DNA of 5,302 bases from Candidatus Omnitrophota bacterium. Lineage in GTDB: Bacteria > Omnitrophota > Omnitrophia > Omnitrophales > Aquincolibacteriaceae. Positions within the stretch are counted from its first letter, which is position 1; every line of letters begins with the position of its first letter. The position numbers were made by a program, and so were the translations under genes. Location of the stretch: assembly GCA_023246985.1 (NCBI GenBank), contig JAHFHJ010000107.1, positions 1 to 5,302 on the forward strand, read 5' to 3'. Below are positions 1 through 5,302 of this stretch, piece by piece. Under the pieces are notes generated by a model. That model was given only the letters and a program-made list of their open reading frames with translations. It was not told where the DNA came from and ran no database searches.

Positions 1-192
1 GCCGTGAAGGTGCGCAGTGTCTACGAGGAGAAGCGGGAAAAAAGCGAGCCTTTTTGCCGGCGGGCTACCGAGCGGCGACGGGGAAAAGAGCCCGAGTGAA
101 AGAGTCCAAGCCGAGGCCGACAGTAGTTCGTTGCGCGAAAGCGGAAAAAAAAGTACACTACCCGTGTCTGGAGTTTATTTTCTTAAAGGGTT
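1..192. other. Upstream region with no assigned gene
   Basis: No gene or RNA family is recognised here. Reading from base 1, the + frame is open for 32 codons and stops at TGA 97-99. Its third positions are G/C-rich, as in the genes downstream, so it could be the C-terminal tail of a gene starting before the window; the predicted tail is very rich in Arg, Lys and Glu and shows no known motif. An inverted repeat, CGGGCT (61-66) with AGCCCG (89-94), and a CGC-GAAA-GCG mini-hairpin (134-143) hint at RNA structure but are too short to classify. No rho-independent terminator follows base 99. A weak sigma70-like pair (TTGCGC 131-136, 17 bases, TACACT 154-159) and an isolated TTGACC (191-196) exist, but neither is convincing as the operon promoter. 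Confidence 0.35.
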
Positions 193-329
193 GACCAGGA
201 TTACCTCAATCTCAGCTTCGCTTCAAGGGATAGGAATTGGGACTACCCCCAACTTTGAATTTTTTTACATCAATGGTAGTTGGGGTTGCCCCAATTTCAA
301 CTTCGTTAAAATGGATAGGAATTGGGACT
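193..329. repeat. Degenerate tandem repeat upstream of nadA (85-base period)
   Basis: Bases 198-244 align without gaps to 283-329 (offset 85) at 38 of 47 positions. The last 17 bases, GGATAGGAATTGGGACT, are identical (228-244 and 313-329). The first six mismatches are all transitions. There is also a weaker half-period of 42-43 bases: segments starting near 193, 235, 278 and 320 share a core of the type A(A/G)TTGGG followed by CCCCAA. The ACTACCC at 157-163 is also exactly 85 bases before the ACTACCC at 242-248, hinting at an older, more decayed unit. Because 85 is not a multiple of three, the repeat did not evolve as protein-coding sequence. It could be a decayed REP-like palindromic element, or a duplicated regulatory or RNA module in the nadA leader. 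The repeat is directly visible; its nature is unknown. Confidence 0.7.
278..296 (+). other. Strong hairpin in the nadA leader
   Basis: AGTTGGGG (278-285) pairs with CCCCAATT (289-296) around a three-base TTG loop. All pairs are Watson-Crick except G279-T295, which is a wobble. The same 278-285 arm is also perfectly complementary to CCCCAACT at 247-254 (8 bp, 23-base loop). The 3' arm extended to 290-298 can instead pair with 318-326 (9 bp with one T-G wobble). The 278-296 hairpin therefore excludes both alternatives, which can coexist with each other. No T-run follows, so it is not a standard intrinsic terminator. It may be a REP-like palindrome or part of a structured leader RNA. Confidence 0.5.
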
Positions 330-336
330 TAACGGT

Positions 337-357
337 CTCCGGAGCCATAGGCCTATG
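337..357 (+). promoter_or_regulatory. nadA ribosome binding site and start codon within two palindromes
   Basis: GGAG at 341-344 is a good Shine-Dalgarno core ten bases before ATG 355, and this is what fixes the nadA start. CTCCGGAG (337-344) is a perfect 8-base palindrome covering that site. CATAGGCCTATG (346-357) is a perfect 12-base palindrome that includes the start codon. In RNA the second could fold as a 4-bp stem with a GGCC loop and hide the AUG; in DNA either could be a dimeric repressor site. The ribosome-binding role is well supported; any regulatory role of the palindromes is inference. Confidence 0.55.
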
Positions 358-1323
358 ACGGACCTTCCTAACGATATACCGGTCAAAGACCTGATCGAAC
401 AGATTGCCGTTCTCAAAAAAGAACGGGAGGCCGTGATCCTGGCGCATAATTATCAGCCGCCGGAGATCCAGGATCTTGCCGATTATACCGGGGACTCCCT
501 CGAGCTCAGCATGATCGCCGCCAAGACAGCGGCGAAGACGATCGTTTTTTGCGGTGTTCGTTTTATGGCCGAGACGGCTTCCATTCTTTCGCCTGAAAAA
601 ACGGTGCTTTTGCCCGTCCTTGAAGCCGGCTGCACGCTCGCCGATTACGCGACGGCTGAGGAGGTGCGCGAAATGAAAAAGAAACATCCGGACGCGGTGG
701 TCGTCACCTACGTGAACAGCTCCGCGGAGGTCAAGGCGGAGACGGATATCTGCTGCACTTCCGCCAATGCCGTCGAGATCGTCCGGTCGGTCGCGCCGGG
801 CCGCCCGGTTCTTTTTGTTTCGGATTATAATCTCGGACACTATGCCGCGAAAAAGACGGGCCGCGAGGTCATTCTTTGGAGTGGCTGTTGTCCGACGCAC
901 GCGCTTCTTTCGACTTTTGCGGTCGCGAAGGCCCGAAAAAAGTGGCCGGAGGCGAAAGTCCTGATGCATCCGGAATGCAAGCCCGAGGTGCTCGAGCTCG
1001 CGGATTTCGTGGGCAGCACTTCCGGCATTCTGCGCCATGCTAAAGAACAACCGGACGGGACCTCGTTCATCGTGGGGACCGAAGTGGGGATCCTTCACCG
1101 CCTGCAAAAGGAGAATCCGGGCAAGGCCTTCCACGCGGCCTCTGATTTTCTGATTTGTCCGATGATGAAAATGATCACGCTGGCCGACGTGAAAGCGTCG
1201 CTTGAAAAAACGCAATTTGTCATCTCGGTCGCGGCGGATGTCCGGAAGCGGGCGCTCAAGGCCGTCCATGCGATGCTTCAATATCAAGGCGCCGCGGCGC
1301 CGCAGTTTCCCCAAAAAGTCTGA
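355..1323 (+). CDS. nadA: Quinolinate synthase NadA
   Basis: This enzyme condenses iminoaspartate with dihydroxyacetone phosphate to give quinolinate, the first committed precursor of NAD, in the cytoplasm. The 322-residue protein shows the family hallmarks: HNYQ (31-34), TGDSLELS (45-52), FCGVRFMAETA (65-75), YVNSSAEVKAETD (119-131), HPEC (205-208) and GTEVGI (241-246). The three cysteines expected to bind the catalytic [4Fe-4S] cluster are Cys93 (AGC-TLAD), Cys179 (SGCCPTH) and Cys268 (ICPMMKM); the fourth iron is left free for substrate, as in known NadA structures. The length is normal for the compact three-cysteine type. ATG 355 was chosen over an in-frame TTG at 322 because GGAG lies ten bases upstream and the family begins shortly before the HNYQ strand. 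No nadB or nadC is in view, so the iminoaspartate source is not visible. It is the first gene of the apparent operon. Confidence 0.96.
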   Translation: MTDLPNDIPVKDLIEQIAVLKKEREAVILAHNYQPPEIQDLADYTGDSLELSMIAAKTAAKTIVFCGVRFMAETASILSPEKTVLLPVLEAGCTLADYATAEEVREMKKKHPDAVVVTYVNSSAEVKAETDICCTSANAVEIVRSVAPGRPVLFVSDYNLGHYAAKKTGREVILWSGCCPTHALLSTFAVAKARKKWPEAKVLMHPECKPEVLELADFVGSTSGILRHAKEQPDGTSFIVGTEVGILHRLQKENPGKAFHAASDFLICPMMKMITLADVKASLEKTQFVISVAADVRKRALKAVHAMLQYQGAAAPQFPQKV

Positions 1324-1334
1324 GAGGAACTTTG
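1324..1334 (+). promoter_or_regulatory. ilvD ribosome binding site
   Basis: GAGGA (1324-1328) directly follows the nadA stop codon and stands six bases before ATG 1335. An adjacent in-frame TTG at 1332 would be only three bases from it, so ATG 1335 is the better start. Confidence 0.6.
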
Positions 1335-3110
1335 ATGAGAAAAGCCGTGAACCCCGGGATCGAAGCGATCCAAAAACATGGAAGCCGCGTGGTGAGCGAA
1401 GGCATGCACATGCTGCCGGCCGCGGGACTCATGGTGGCGGCGGGCGTGCTGGGTCAAGTGGCGGATCGCCAAAAGAAATTTGTGACCGTCATTAATTCCT
1501 ACACGACCCATATTCCGGGGCATGTTCATCTGAATGTGCTCGGCGAGAAGCTCGTCGGGGCGCTCAAGGCCAAAGGCTACAATGTCTGGTACGCCAATAT
1601 CGGAGCCGCGATTTGCGACGGCATCGCGATGGGGCATTTCGGGATGAAGTATTCATTGCCTTCCCGCGAACTGATCGCCGACCAAATCGAATCGATCATC
1701 GGCGCGCATCCTTGTGACGGCTGGATCGGGATCGGGAATTGCGACAAGATCGTACCGGCGATGCTGAACGCCATGGTACGTCTTAATATTCCTTCGGTCT
1801 ATGTGAGCGGCGGCGCGATGCTCGCCGGACAGGATCAATCGGATCTCATCACGATCTTTGAGGGAGTGGGCAAGGAAGCCGCGGGGAAAATGTCCGGGGA
1901 ACAGCTTGAAAGAATTGCGAATACCGCGTGCCGGACTTGCGGAAGCTGTTCGGGCATGTTCACCGCCAATTCCATGAATTGTCTCGCGGAAGCGATCGGG
2001 CTCGCGCAACCGGGGAACGGAACGATTCCCGCGGCGGTATGGACGGACTCTCAAAAAAAATCCTGGAGAATCAATCCGGAGCGCATCAAGCTTGTGGAGC
2101 AGGCGGCGGATACTCTGGAAAACGCGCTCCTCAACAACATCCGGCCGCTTGATATTGTGACCCGAAAAGCGATCGACAACGCGTTCATCCTGGATCTCGC
2201 GATGGGAGGCTCCACGAACACGATCCTGCATACGCTCGCGCTTGCCTGTGAAGCCGGCATTCGCTATCCGATCCAACGGCTCAACCAACTGGCCAAGGTA
2301 ACGCCGACGGTCTGCAAGGTGTCCCCCTCGCGTCCGGATGTACACATTGAAGATGTTCATAAAAAAGGCGGGATTGCTTCCATTCTGAAGGCGGTTCACC
2401 GGGACGGCCGGGCGCCGCTGGACCTCGATCTCAAAACCTGCGTTGGAAGTTTGCGGAACATGGTGGAAAAAGCCCCGGATCCCGACGGGGATGTGATCCG
2501 TTCGGGAGAGAACGTTTTTTCCAAAGAAGGCGGACTCGCGGTGCTTTACGGAAATATCGCGCCGGAAGGTTCCGTCGTGAAAACAGCGGGGGTGGACAAA
2601 GACATGATGCGATTCACCGGGCGCGCGAAGTGTTACAATTCCCAGGAAAGCGCGCTCGAAGCGATCCTGAAAGGGAAAATCGCGGACGGGGACGTGGTCG
2701 TGATCCGTTACGAAGGTCCCAGGGGCGGGCCCGGGATGCAGGAAATGCTTTCGCCCACCTCGGCCCTGAAAGGCCGCGATATCAAGGCGGCGCTTATTAC
2801 CGACGGCCGCTTTTCGGGCGGGACGCGCGGGCTTTGCATCGGGCACATTTCACCGGAAGCCGCCGCGGGGGGGCCGATCGCGATCCTTAAGAATGGCGAC
2901 CTCATCAAGATCGACGCCGGAAAAAGGACCCTGAACGTGGATCTGCCGGCAGGGGAGATCAGGAAACGGCTTTCAAAACTCAAGCCTTTCACGCCAAAAA
3001 TCCGGGGAGGCTGGCTCGGACGGTATGCCCAGCATGTGTTGAGCGCGCACGTAGGAGCGGTGATGAACAATGTGGGTTTGATTTCAAACAAAAAAAAGGG
3101 GAGATCCTAA
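1335..3110 (+). CDS. ilvD: Dihydroxy-acid dehydratase IlvD (E. coli-like Fe-S type)
   Basis: This enzyme dehydrates 2,3-dihydroxy-isovalerate and 2,3-dihydroxy-3-methylvalerate to the 2-keto acids that lead to valine, leucine and isoleucine. The 591-residue protein carries the IlvD/Edd signatures GNCDKIVPAM (134-143, cluster Cys136) and CRTCGSCSGMFTANSMNC (199-216, Cys202/Cys205 region), plus LAMGGSTNT (288-296), IEDVHKKGG (338-346), GGLAVLYGN (399-407), VIRYEGPRGGPGMQEML (456-472) and ITDGRFSGGT (488-497), whose serine corresponds to the proposed catalytic base. At the position where [2Fe-2S]-type enzymes have Cys (TPCN), it has Gly62 (IPGHVHLN), as in E. coli IlvD, so an oxygen-labile [4Fe-4S] cluster is expected. 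Two oddities: residues 24-40 lack the usual RAxxRATG segment, and it lacks an insert before the VIRS segment (387-390) that makes E. coli IlvD longer. Branched-chain function is likely; a sugar-acid dehydratase role is not excluded. Confidence 0.92.
   Translation: MRKAVNPGIEAIQKHGSRVVSEGMHMLPAAGLMVAAGVLGQVADRQKKFVTVINSYTTHIPGHVHLNVLGEKLVGALKAKGYNVWYANIGAAICDGIAMGHFGMKYSLPSRELIADQIESIIGAHPCDGWIGIGNCDKIVPAMLNAMVRLNIPSVYVSGGAMLAGQDQSDLITIFEGVGKEAAGKMSGEQLERIANTACRTCGSCSGMFTANSMNCLAEAIGLAQPGNGTIPAAVWTDSQKKSWRINPERIKLVEQAADTLENALLNNIRPLDIVTRKAIDNAFILDLAMGGSTNTILHTLALACEAGIRYPIQRLNQLAKVTPTVCKVSPSRPDVHIEDVHKKGGIASILKAVHRDGRAPLDLDLKTCVGSLRNMVEKAPDPDGDVIRSGENVFSKEGGLAVLYGNIAPEGSVVKTAGVDKDMMRFTGRAKCYNSQESALEAILKGKIADGDVVVIRYEGPRGGPGMQEMLSPTSALKGRDIKAALITDGRFSGGTRGLCIGHISPEAAAGGPIAILKNGDLIKIDAGKRTLNVDLPAGEIRKRLSKLKPFTPKIRGGWLGRYAQHVLSAHVGAVMNNVGLISNKKKGRS
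3098..3103 (+). promoter_or_regulatory. Ferritin ribosome binding site inside the ilvD end
   Basis: GGGGAG lies within the last codons of ilvD, eight bases before the ferritin ATG at 3112. It follows a run of eight A (3090-3097). Ribosomes finishing ilvD would sit on this site, so translational coupling is likely. Confidence 0.7.
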
Positions 3111-3111
3111 A

Positions 3112-3600
3112 ATGATCAGTAAAAAAATGAACGACTTATTGAATGATCAACTTAATTTTGAGTTCTACTCGGCGTATCTTTATCTCGGCATGGCGGCCTA
3201 CGCGGCCTCCCTCGGGCTGAATGGCTTTTCCGGGTGGTTCAAGTTCCAAACCAAAGAAGAAATGGGACACGGAGCGAAGTTCTATGAGTATATCCAGCGG
3301 CAGGGCGGCGATATTGTCCTGGGATCCGTCGCGTCGCCGAAGCAGAAATTTACTTCCGCGGCGGGACTTTTCGAAGCGTCCCTCGCGCATGAGAGAAAGG
3401 TTACTCAAAGGATCGTAGGGCTGATGGCGGCGGCGAAAAAAGAAGCCGACTACTCGACGGAGTCCTTCCTTTTGTGGTTCCTGAACGAGCAGGTCGAGGA
3501 AGAAGCCCAGCTTGTGGATATTCTCCAGAAGCTCGCGATCGGCGGCAAGACCGGTAATTCGCTCCTGATCCTGGACGGAATCCTGGGGCAAAGGAAGTAA
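3112..3600 (+). CDS. ftnA: Bacterial non-heme ferritin (FtnA type)
   Basis: This is a 24-subunit iron-storage shell that oxidises Fe2+ and stores it as a ferric mineral. The 162-residue length is typical of bacterial FtnA. The ferroxidase centre is complete: Glu17 (NFEF), Glu49/Glu50 and His53 (KEEMGH), Glu94 (AHER), and Glu126, Gln127, Glu129 and Glu130 (NEQVEEE); Tyr24 (AYLYL) is the conserved site-associated tyrosine. There is no methionine at a bacterioferritin-like haem position that I can recognise, and the C-terminal LLILDGILGQR matches FtnA proteins rather than bacterioferritin or Dps. The gene starts one base after the ilvD stop. Placed between two iron-enzyme genes, it could buffer iron for cluster repair and lower free Fe2+ during oxygen exposure; this role is inferred. 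The symbol is by family resemblance. Confidence 0.95.
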   Translation: MISKKMNDLLNDQLNFEFYSAYLYLGMAAYAASLGLNGFSGWFKFQTKEEMGHGAKFYEYIQRQGGDIVLGSVASPKQKFTSAAGLFEASLAHERKVTQRIVGLMAAAKKEADYSTESFLLWFLNEQVEEEAQLVDILQKLAIGGKTGNSLLILDGILGQRK

Positions 3601-3601
3601 A

Positions 3602-3606
3602 AGAGG
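3602..3606 (+). promoter_or_regulatory. Flavodiiron protein ribosome binding site
   Basis: AGAGG begins one base after the ferritin stop codon and ends six bases before ATG 3613. It supports that start and leaves no space for a terminator or separate promoter in the 12-base gap. Confidence 0.6.
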
Positions 3607-3612
3607 TTTTCG

Positions 3613-4806
3613 ATGCAAGCCGTTCCTATCGCGAAGAATATTTGGTGGGTCGGGGCGATCGACTGGACCGCGCGGCATTTTCACGGCCAGACCTACACGA
3701 CCCAACGAGGGACCACCTACAACGCGTATCTGATCCTTGACGAAAAGATCACGCTGATTGACGCCGTGTACGGTCCTTTTGCCGGGGAGATGATCCAGCG
3801 GATTCGATCCGTGGTCCCGGCGGAAAAGATCGATACGATCATCGCCAACCACATTGAGCCGGATCATTCCGGGGCGCTTCCGGAGCTTCTGAAGTTTTGC
3901 CCCAACGCCAGGATCTACGGAAGCGAGCGCGCCGGGCAGGGGCTTGAGCATTACTACCATCAGAAGCTCAACTTTCAGGCCGTTAAGACGGGGGACCTGC
4001 TAAGTCTCGGCAGGAGAACGCTTCGTTTGATCGAGATTCCGATGATCCATTGGCCGGACAGCATGATGAGCTACCTCGTCGAGGACCAGATCCTTTTCTC
4101 CAACGATACGTTCGGTCAGCACTATGCCACGAGCGAACGGTTTGACGATGAAGTCCCCCAGGAGACGCTGATGGAAGAGACGGGGAAGTATTACGCGAAC
4201 ATCCTCTGGCCTTTCGGCAATCTGATCGCGCAGAGGCTCGCGGAGATCGAGAAAATGGCGATCCCGATCCGTATGATCGCGACCTCCCACGGACTCAGCT
4301 GGCGCAAGGATCCGTGGAAAGTGATCGAGGCCTACAAGCGCTGGTCCGCGAACGAGACGAAACCCAAGATCGTCGTGGTCTATGAAACCATGTATGGATC
4401 CACCGCTAAAATGGCCGGGAAAATCGTCGAAGGGATCAGCGATGCGGGAGTTCCTTTTAAACTTTACGATATAGCCCAGACAGACCGCACTTCGGTTATT
4501 TATGACATGTTTGACGCGAAGGCTTATATCGTCGGTTCTTCCAACCACGACGGCGGGATCTTGCCGAACATGGTCTCGTTTATGGAATTCCTGAAGGGAT
4601 TGCACCCGAAGAACCGCATCGGGTGCGCGTTCGGTTCCTACGGGTGGTCCGGCGTCGCGATCATGAAGCTGGAGGCAATACTCAAAGAGGCCGGCGTCGC
4701 GATCGTTCATCCGGCGCTTTCCGTGGTCTACGCTCCGGATGACGCCCAGTTGACCGCGTGTTATGAACTCGGAAAGAAAGTCGCGGCACTGGTTCAAAAA
4801 GGATAA
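3613..4806 (+). CDS. fprA: Flavodiiron protein (A-type flavoprotein, FprA/ROO family)
   Basis: Flavodiiron proteins reduce O2 to water and/or NO to N2O in the cytoplasm of anaerobes, without releasing superoxide or peroxide. The 397-residue protein has the two-domain class A layout. Residues 1 to about 248 form a metallo-beta-lactamase-like domain with the full diiron set His80, Glu82, Asp84, His85 (NHIEPDHSG), His146 (MIHWPD), Asp165 (FSNDTFGQH) and His226 (ATSHGLSW). Residues from about 252 on form a flavodoxin domain that binds FMN through the phosphate loop YETMYGSTAKMA (257-268), SSNHDGG (309-315) and GSYGWSG (341-347). All metal ligands are present and their spacing matches Desulfovibrio gigas ROO, so it should be active. 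No rubredoxin or flavin-reductase domain is fused at the C terminus, so an external electron donor is needed. O2 versus NO preference cannot be read from the sequence. Confidence 0.96.
   Translation: MQAVPIAKNIWWVGAIDWTARHFHGQTYTTQRGTTYNAYLILDEKITLIDAVYGPFAGEMIQRIRSVVPAEKIDTIIANHIEPDHSGALPELLKFCPNARIYGSERAGQGLEHYYHQKLNFQAVKTGDLLSLGRRTLRLIEIPMIHWPDSMMSYLVEDQILFSNDTFGQHYATSERFDDEVPQETLMEETGKYYANILWPFGNLIAQRLAEIEKMAIPIRMIATSHGLSWRKDPWKVIEAYKRWSANETKPKIVVVYETMYGSTAKMAGKIVEGISDAGVPFKLYDIAQTDRTSVIYDMFDAKAYIVGSSNHDGGILPNMVSFMEFLKGLHPKNRIGCAFGSYGWSGVAIMKLEAILKEAGVAIVHPALSVVYAPDDAQLTACYELGKKVAALVQKG
4799..4804 (+). promoter_or_regulatory. Nitroreductase ribosome binding site overlapping the fprA stop
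   Basis: AAGGAT spans the last codons of the flavodiiron gene and touches its TAA stop (4804-4806), five bases before ATG 4810. The arrangement suggests translational coupling. Confidence 0.6.
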
Positions 4807-4809
4807 GAC

Positions 4810-5302
4810 ATGGAGACCTTTGACGCCATTGCCAAGCGCGCCAGCGTTCGCGATTATATGAACCAGCCGGTTCCCAAAGCAATGCTGGAGAAACTCGTGG
4901 ACGCGGGGCGAAGGGCCCCTTCGGCCCGGGCCGTGGAGCCCTGGGAATTTGTGGTGATCACCGAGCGTACGATGCTCGATAAGCTGGCGGGGATCGTCAG
5001 CACGGGCGTTTTTCTCAAGCAGGCGACGGCATGTATCGCGGTCTTTTGCCAGGACACGAAATATTATCTTGAAGACGGTTCCGCGGCGACTGAGAATATC
5101 CTGCTTAGGGCGACCGACCTCGGGCTTGGAACCTGCTGGATCGCCGGCGATAAAAAAGAATATTGCGGCGCCGTAGCGACCCTTTTGGGCGTGCCCGCCG
5201 TTTTTAAATTGATCAGTCTCATTTCCATCGGCTGGGCGGTCCGGGAACCCCGCCAGCACAAGCGCCGCACCCTCGAAGAAGTTCTTCACCGGGAAAAGTT
5301 CT
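4810..5302 (+). CDS. Nitroreductase-family FMN oxidoreductase (3' end cut by window)
   Basis: This family uses FMN and NAD(P)H to reduce nitro compounds, quinones, flavins or other acceptors; the natural substrate of small members is often unknown. The window shows 164 codons with no stop. Family marks are RASVRDY (10-16), whose Arg/Ser residues contact the FMN phosphate; RRAPSARAVEPWEFVVI (34-50), containing the PS-x-x-x-x-PWEF segment; and EDGSAATENILLRATDLGLGTCWI (88-111), the helix and strand at the dimer and flavin interface. GWA (141-143) is the usual strand near the C-terminal tail. The tail LEEVLHREKF (155-164) resembles the end of small nitroreductases, so probably only a few residues are missing. 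It starts three bases after the flavodiiron stop. It might pass electrons to that protein or to a shared carrier, but nothing in the sequence proves this. Four cysteines (75, 80, 109, 119) form no clear cluster motif. Confidence 0.9.
   Translation, partial: METFDAIAKRASVRDYMNQPVPKAMLEKLVDAGRRAPSARAVEPWEFVVITERTMLDKLAGIVSTGVFLKQATACIAVFCQDTKYYLEDGSAATENILLRATDLGLGTCWIAGDKKEYCGAVATLLGVPAVFKLISLISIGWAVREPRQHKRRTLEEVLHREKF

Noticed and set aside
278..300. Intrinsic terminator or attenuator
   Set aside because: The stem is strong but is followed by ATTTCAACTTCG, not a T-run, on the + strand.
286..312. Promoter with TTGCCC (286-291) and TAAAAT (307-312)
   Set aside because: The -10 is fair, but the -35 is poor and the spacer is only 15 bases, so it is not called.
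193..329. CRISPR array
   Set aside because: Units are degenerate and nearly contiguous, without identical repeats separated by unique spacers, and no cas gene is present.
322..354. TTG 322 as an earlier in-frame nadA start
   Set aside because: It lies inside the repeat, has no proper ribosome site, and adds 11 residues not typical of the family; ATG 355 has GGAG ten bases upstream.
193..354. Known NAD-responsive riboswitch (nadA motif)
   Set aside because: Position and duplicated structure are suggestive, but I could not match the remembered consensus of that motif, so it is left as a search to run rather than an annotation.
17..358. GTG-started open frame of 113 codons on the + strand
   Set aside because: It runs across the tandem repeat, whose 85-base period breaks the frame, has no recognisable domain or good ribosome site, and overlaps the nadA start. 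It is most likely chance.
265..1314. Long antisense open frame over nadA
   Set aside because: It is a shadow of nadA: Arg/His-rich, without domains, and caused by G/C-rich third positions on the other strand.
1653..2846. Long antisense open frame over ilvD
   Set aside because: Arg-, His- and Phe-rich composition without motifs, fully opposite a strongly conserved gene.
4000..5289. Antisense open frame of 429 codons across the flavodiiron and nitroreductase genes
   Set aside because: It spans two genes with clear catalytic motifs on the + strand and itself shows no family features.

Overview
The window holds five co-directional genes on the + strand, packed as one apparent operon: quinolinate synthase (nadA, 355-1323), dihydroxy-acid dehydratase (ilvD, 1335-3110), a ferritin (3112-3600), a flavodiiron protein / A-type flavoprotein (3613-4806), and a small nitroreductase-family flavoprotein (4810 to beyond the window end). 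The gaps are 11, 1, 12 and 3 bases, and every gene has a Shine-Dalgarno-like site just upstream or inside the 3' end of the preceding gene. There is no room for internal terminators, so co-transcription and translational coupling are likely. No RNA gene, insertion sequence or CRISPR array was recognised.

The contents suggest a bacterium that is anaerobic or lives near the oxic/anoxic boundary. NadA and the E. coli-type IlvD both rely on exposed [4Fe-4S] clusters that oxygen and superoxide destroy. They sit with an iron store (ferritin) and an O2/NO-reducing flavodiiron protein, so the set reads as two oxygen-fragile biosynthetic enzymes (NAD and branched-chain amino acid synthesis) grouped with proteins that handle iron and oxygen. 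This functional reading is inference; the gene identities are well supported by motifs. Coding DNA is moderately GC-rich with a preference for G/C at third codon positions. Taxonomy cannot be fixed from the window; a deep-branching or uncultured anaerobic lineage is a guess.

The first 354 bases contain no convincing gene. Bases 1 to about 150 are GC- and purine-rich and could include the 3' end of an upstream gene (a frame open from base 1 stops at 97-99). Bases from about 150 to 330 turn AT-richer and hold a degenerate tandem repeat: 198-244 matches 283-329 at 38 of 47 positions, ending in an exact 17-base repeat, with signs of a half-period of about 42-43 bases. The same stretch can form several competing hairpins. 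It is followed by two perfect palindromes, one over the nadA Shine-Dalgarno site and one over its start codon. This leader is the least explained and most interesting part of the window.
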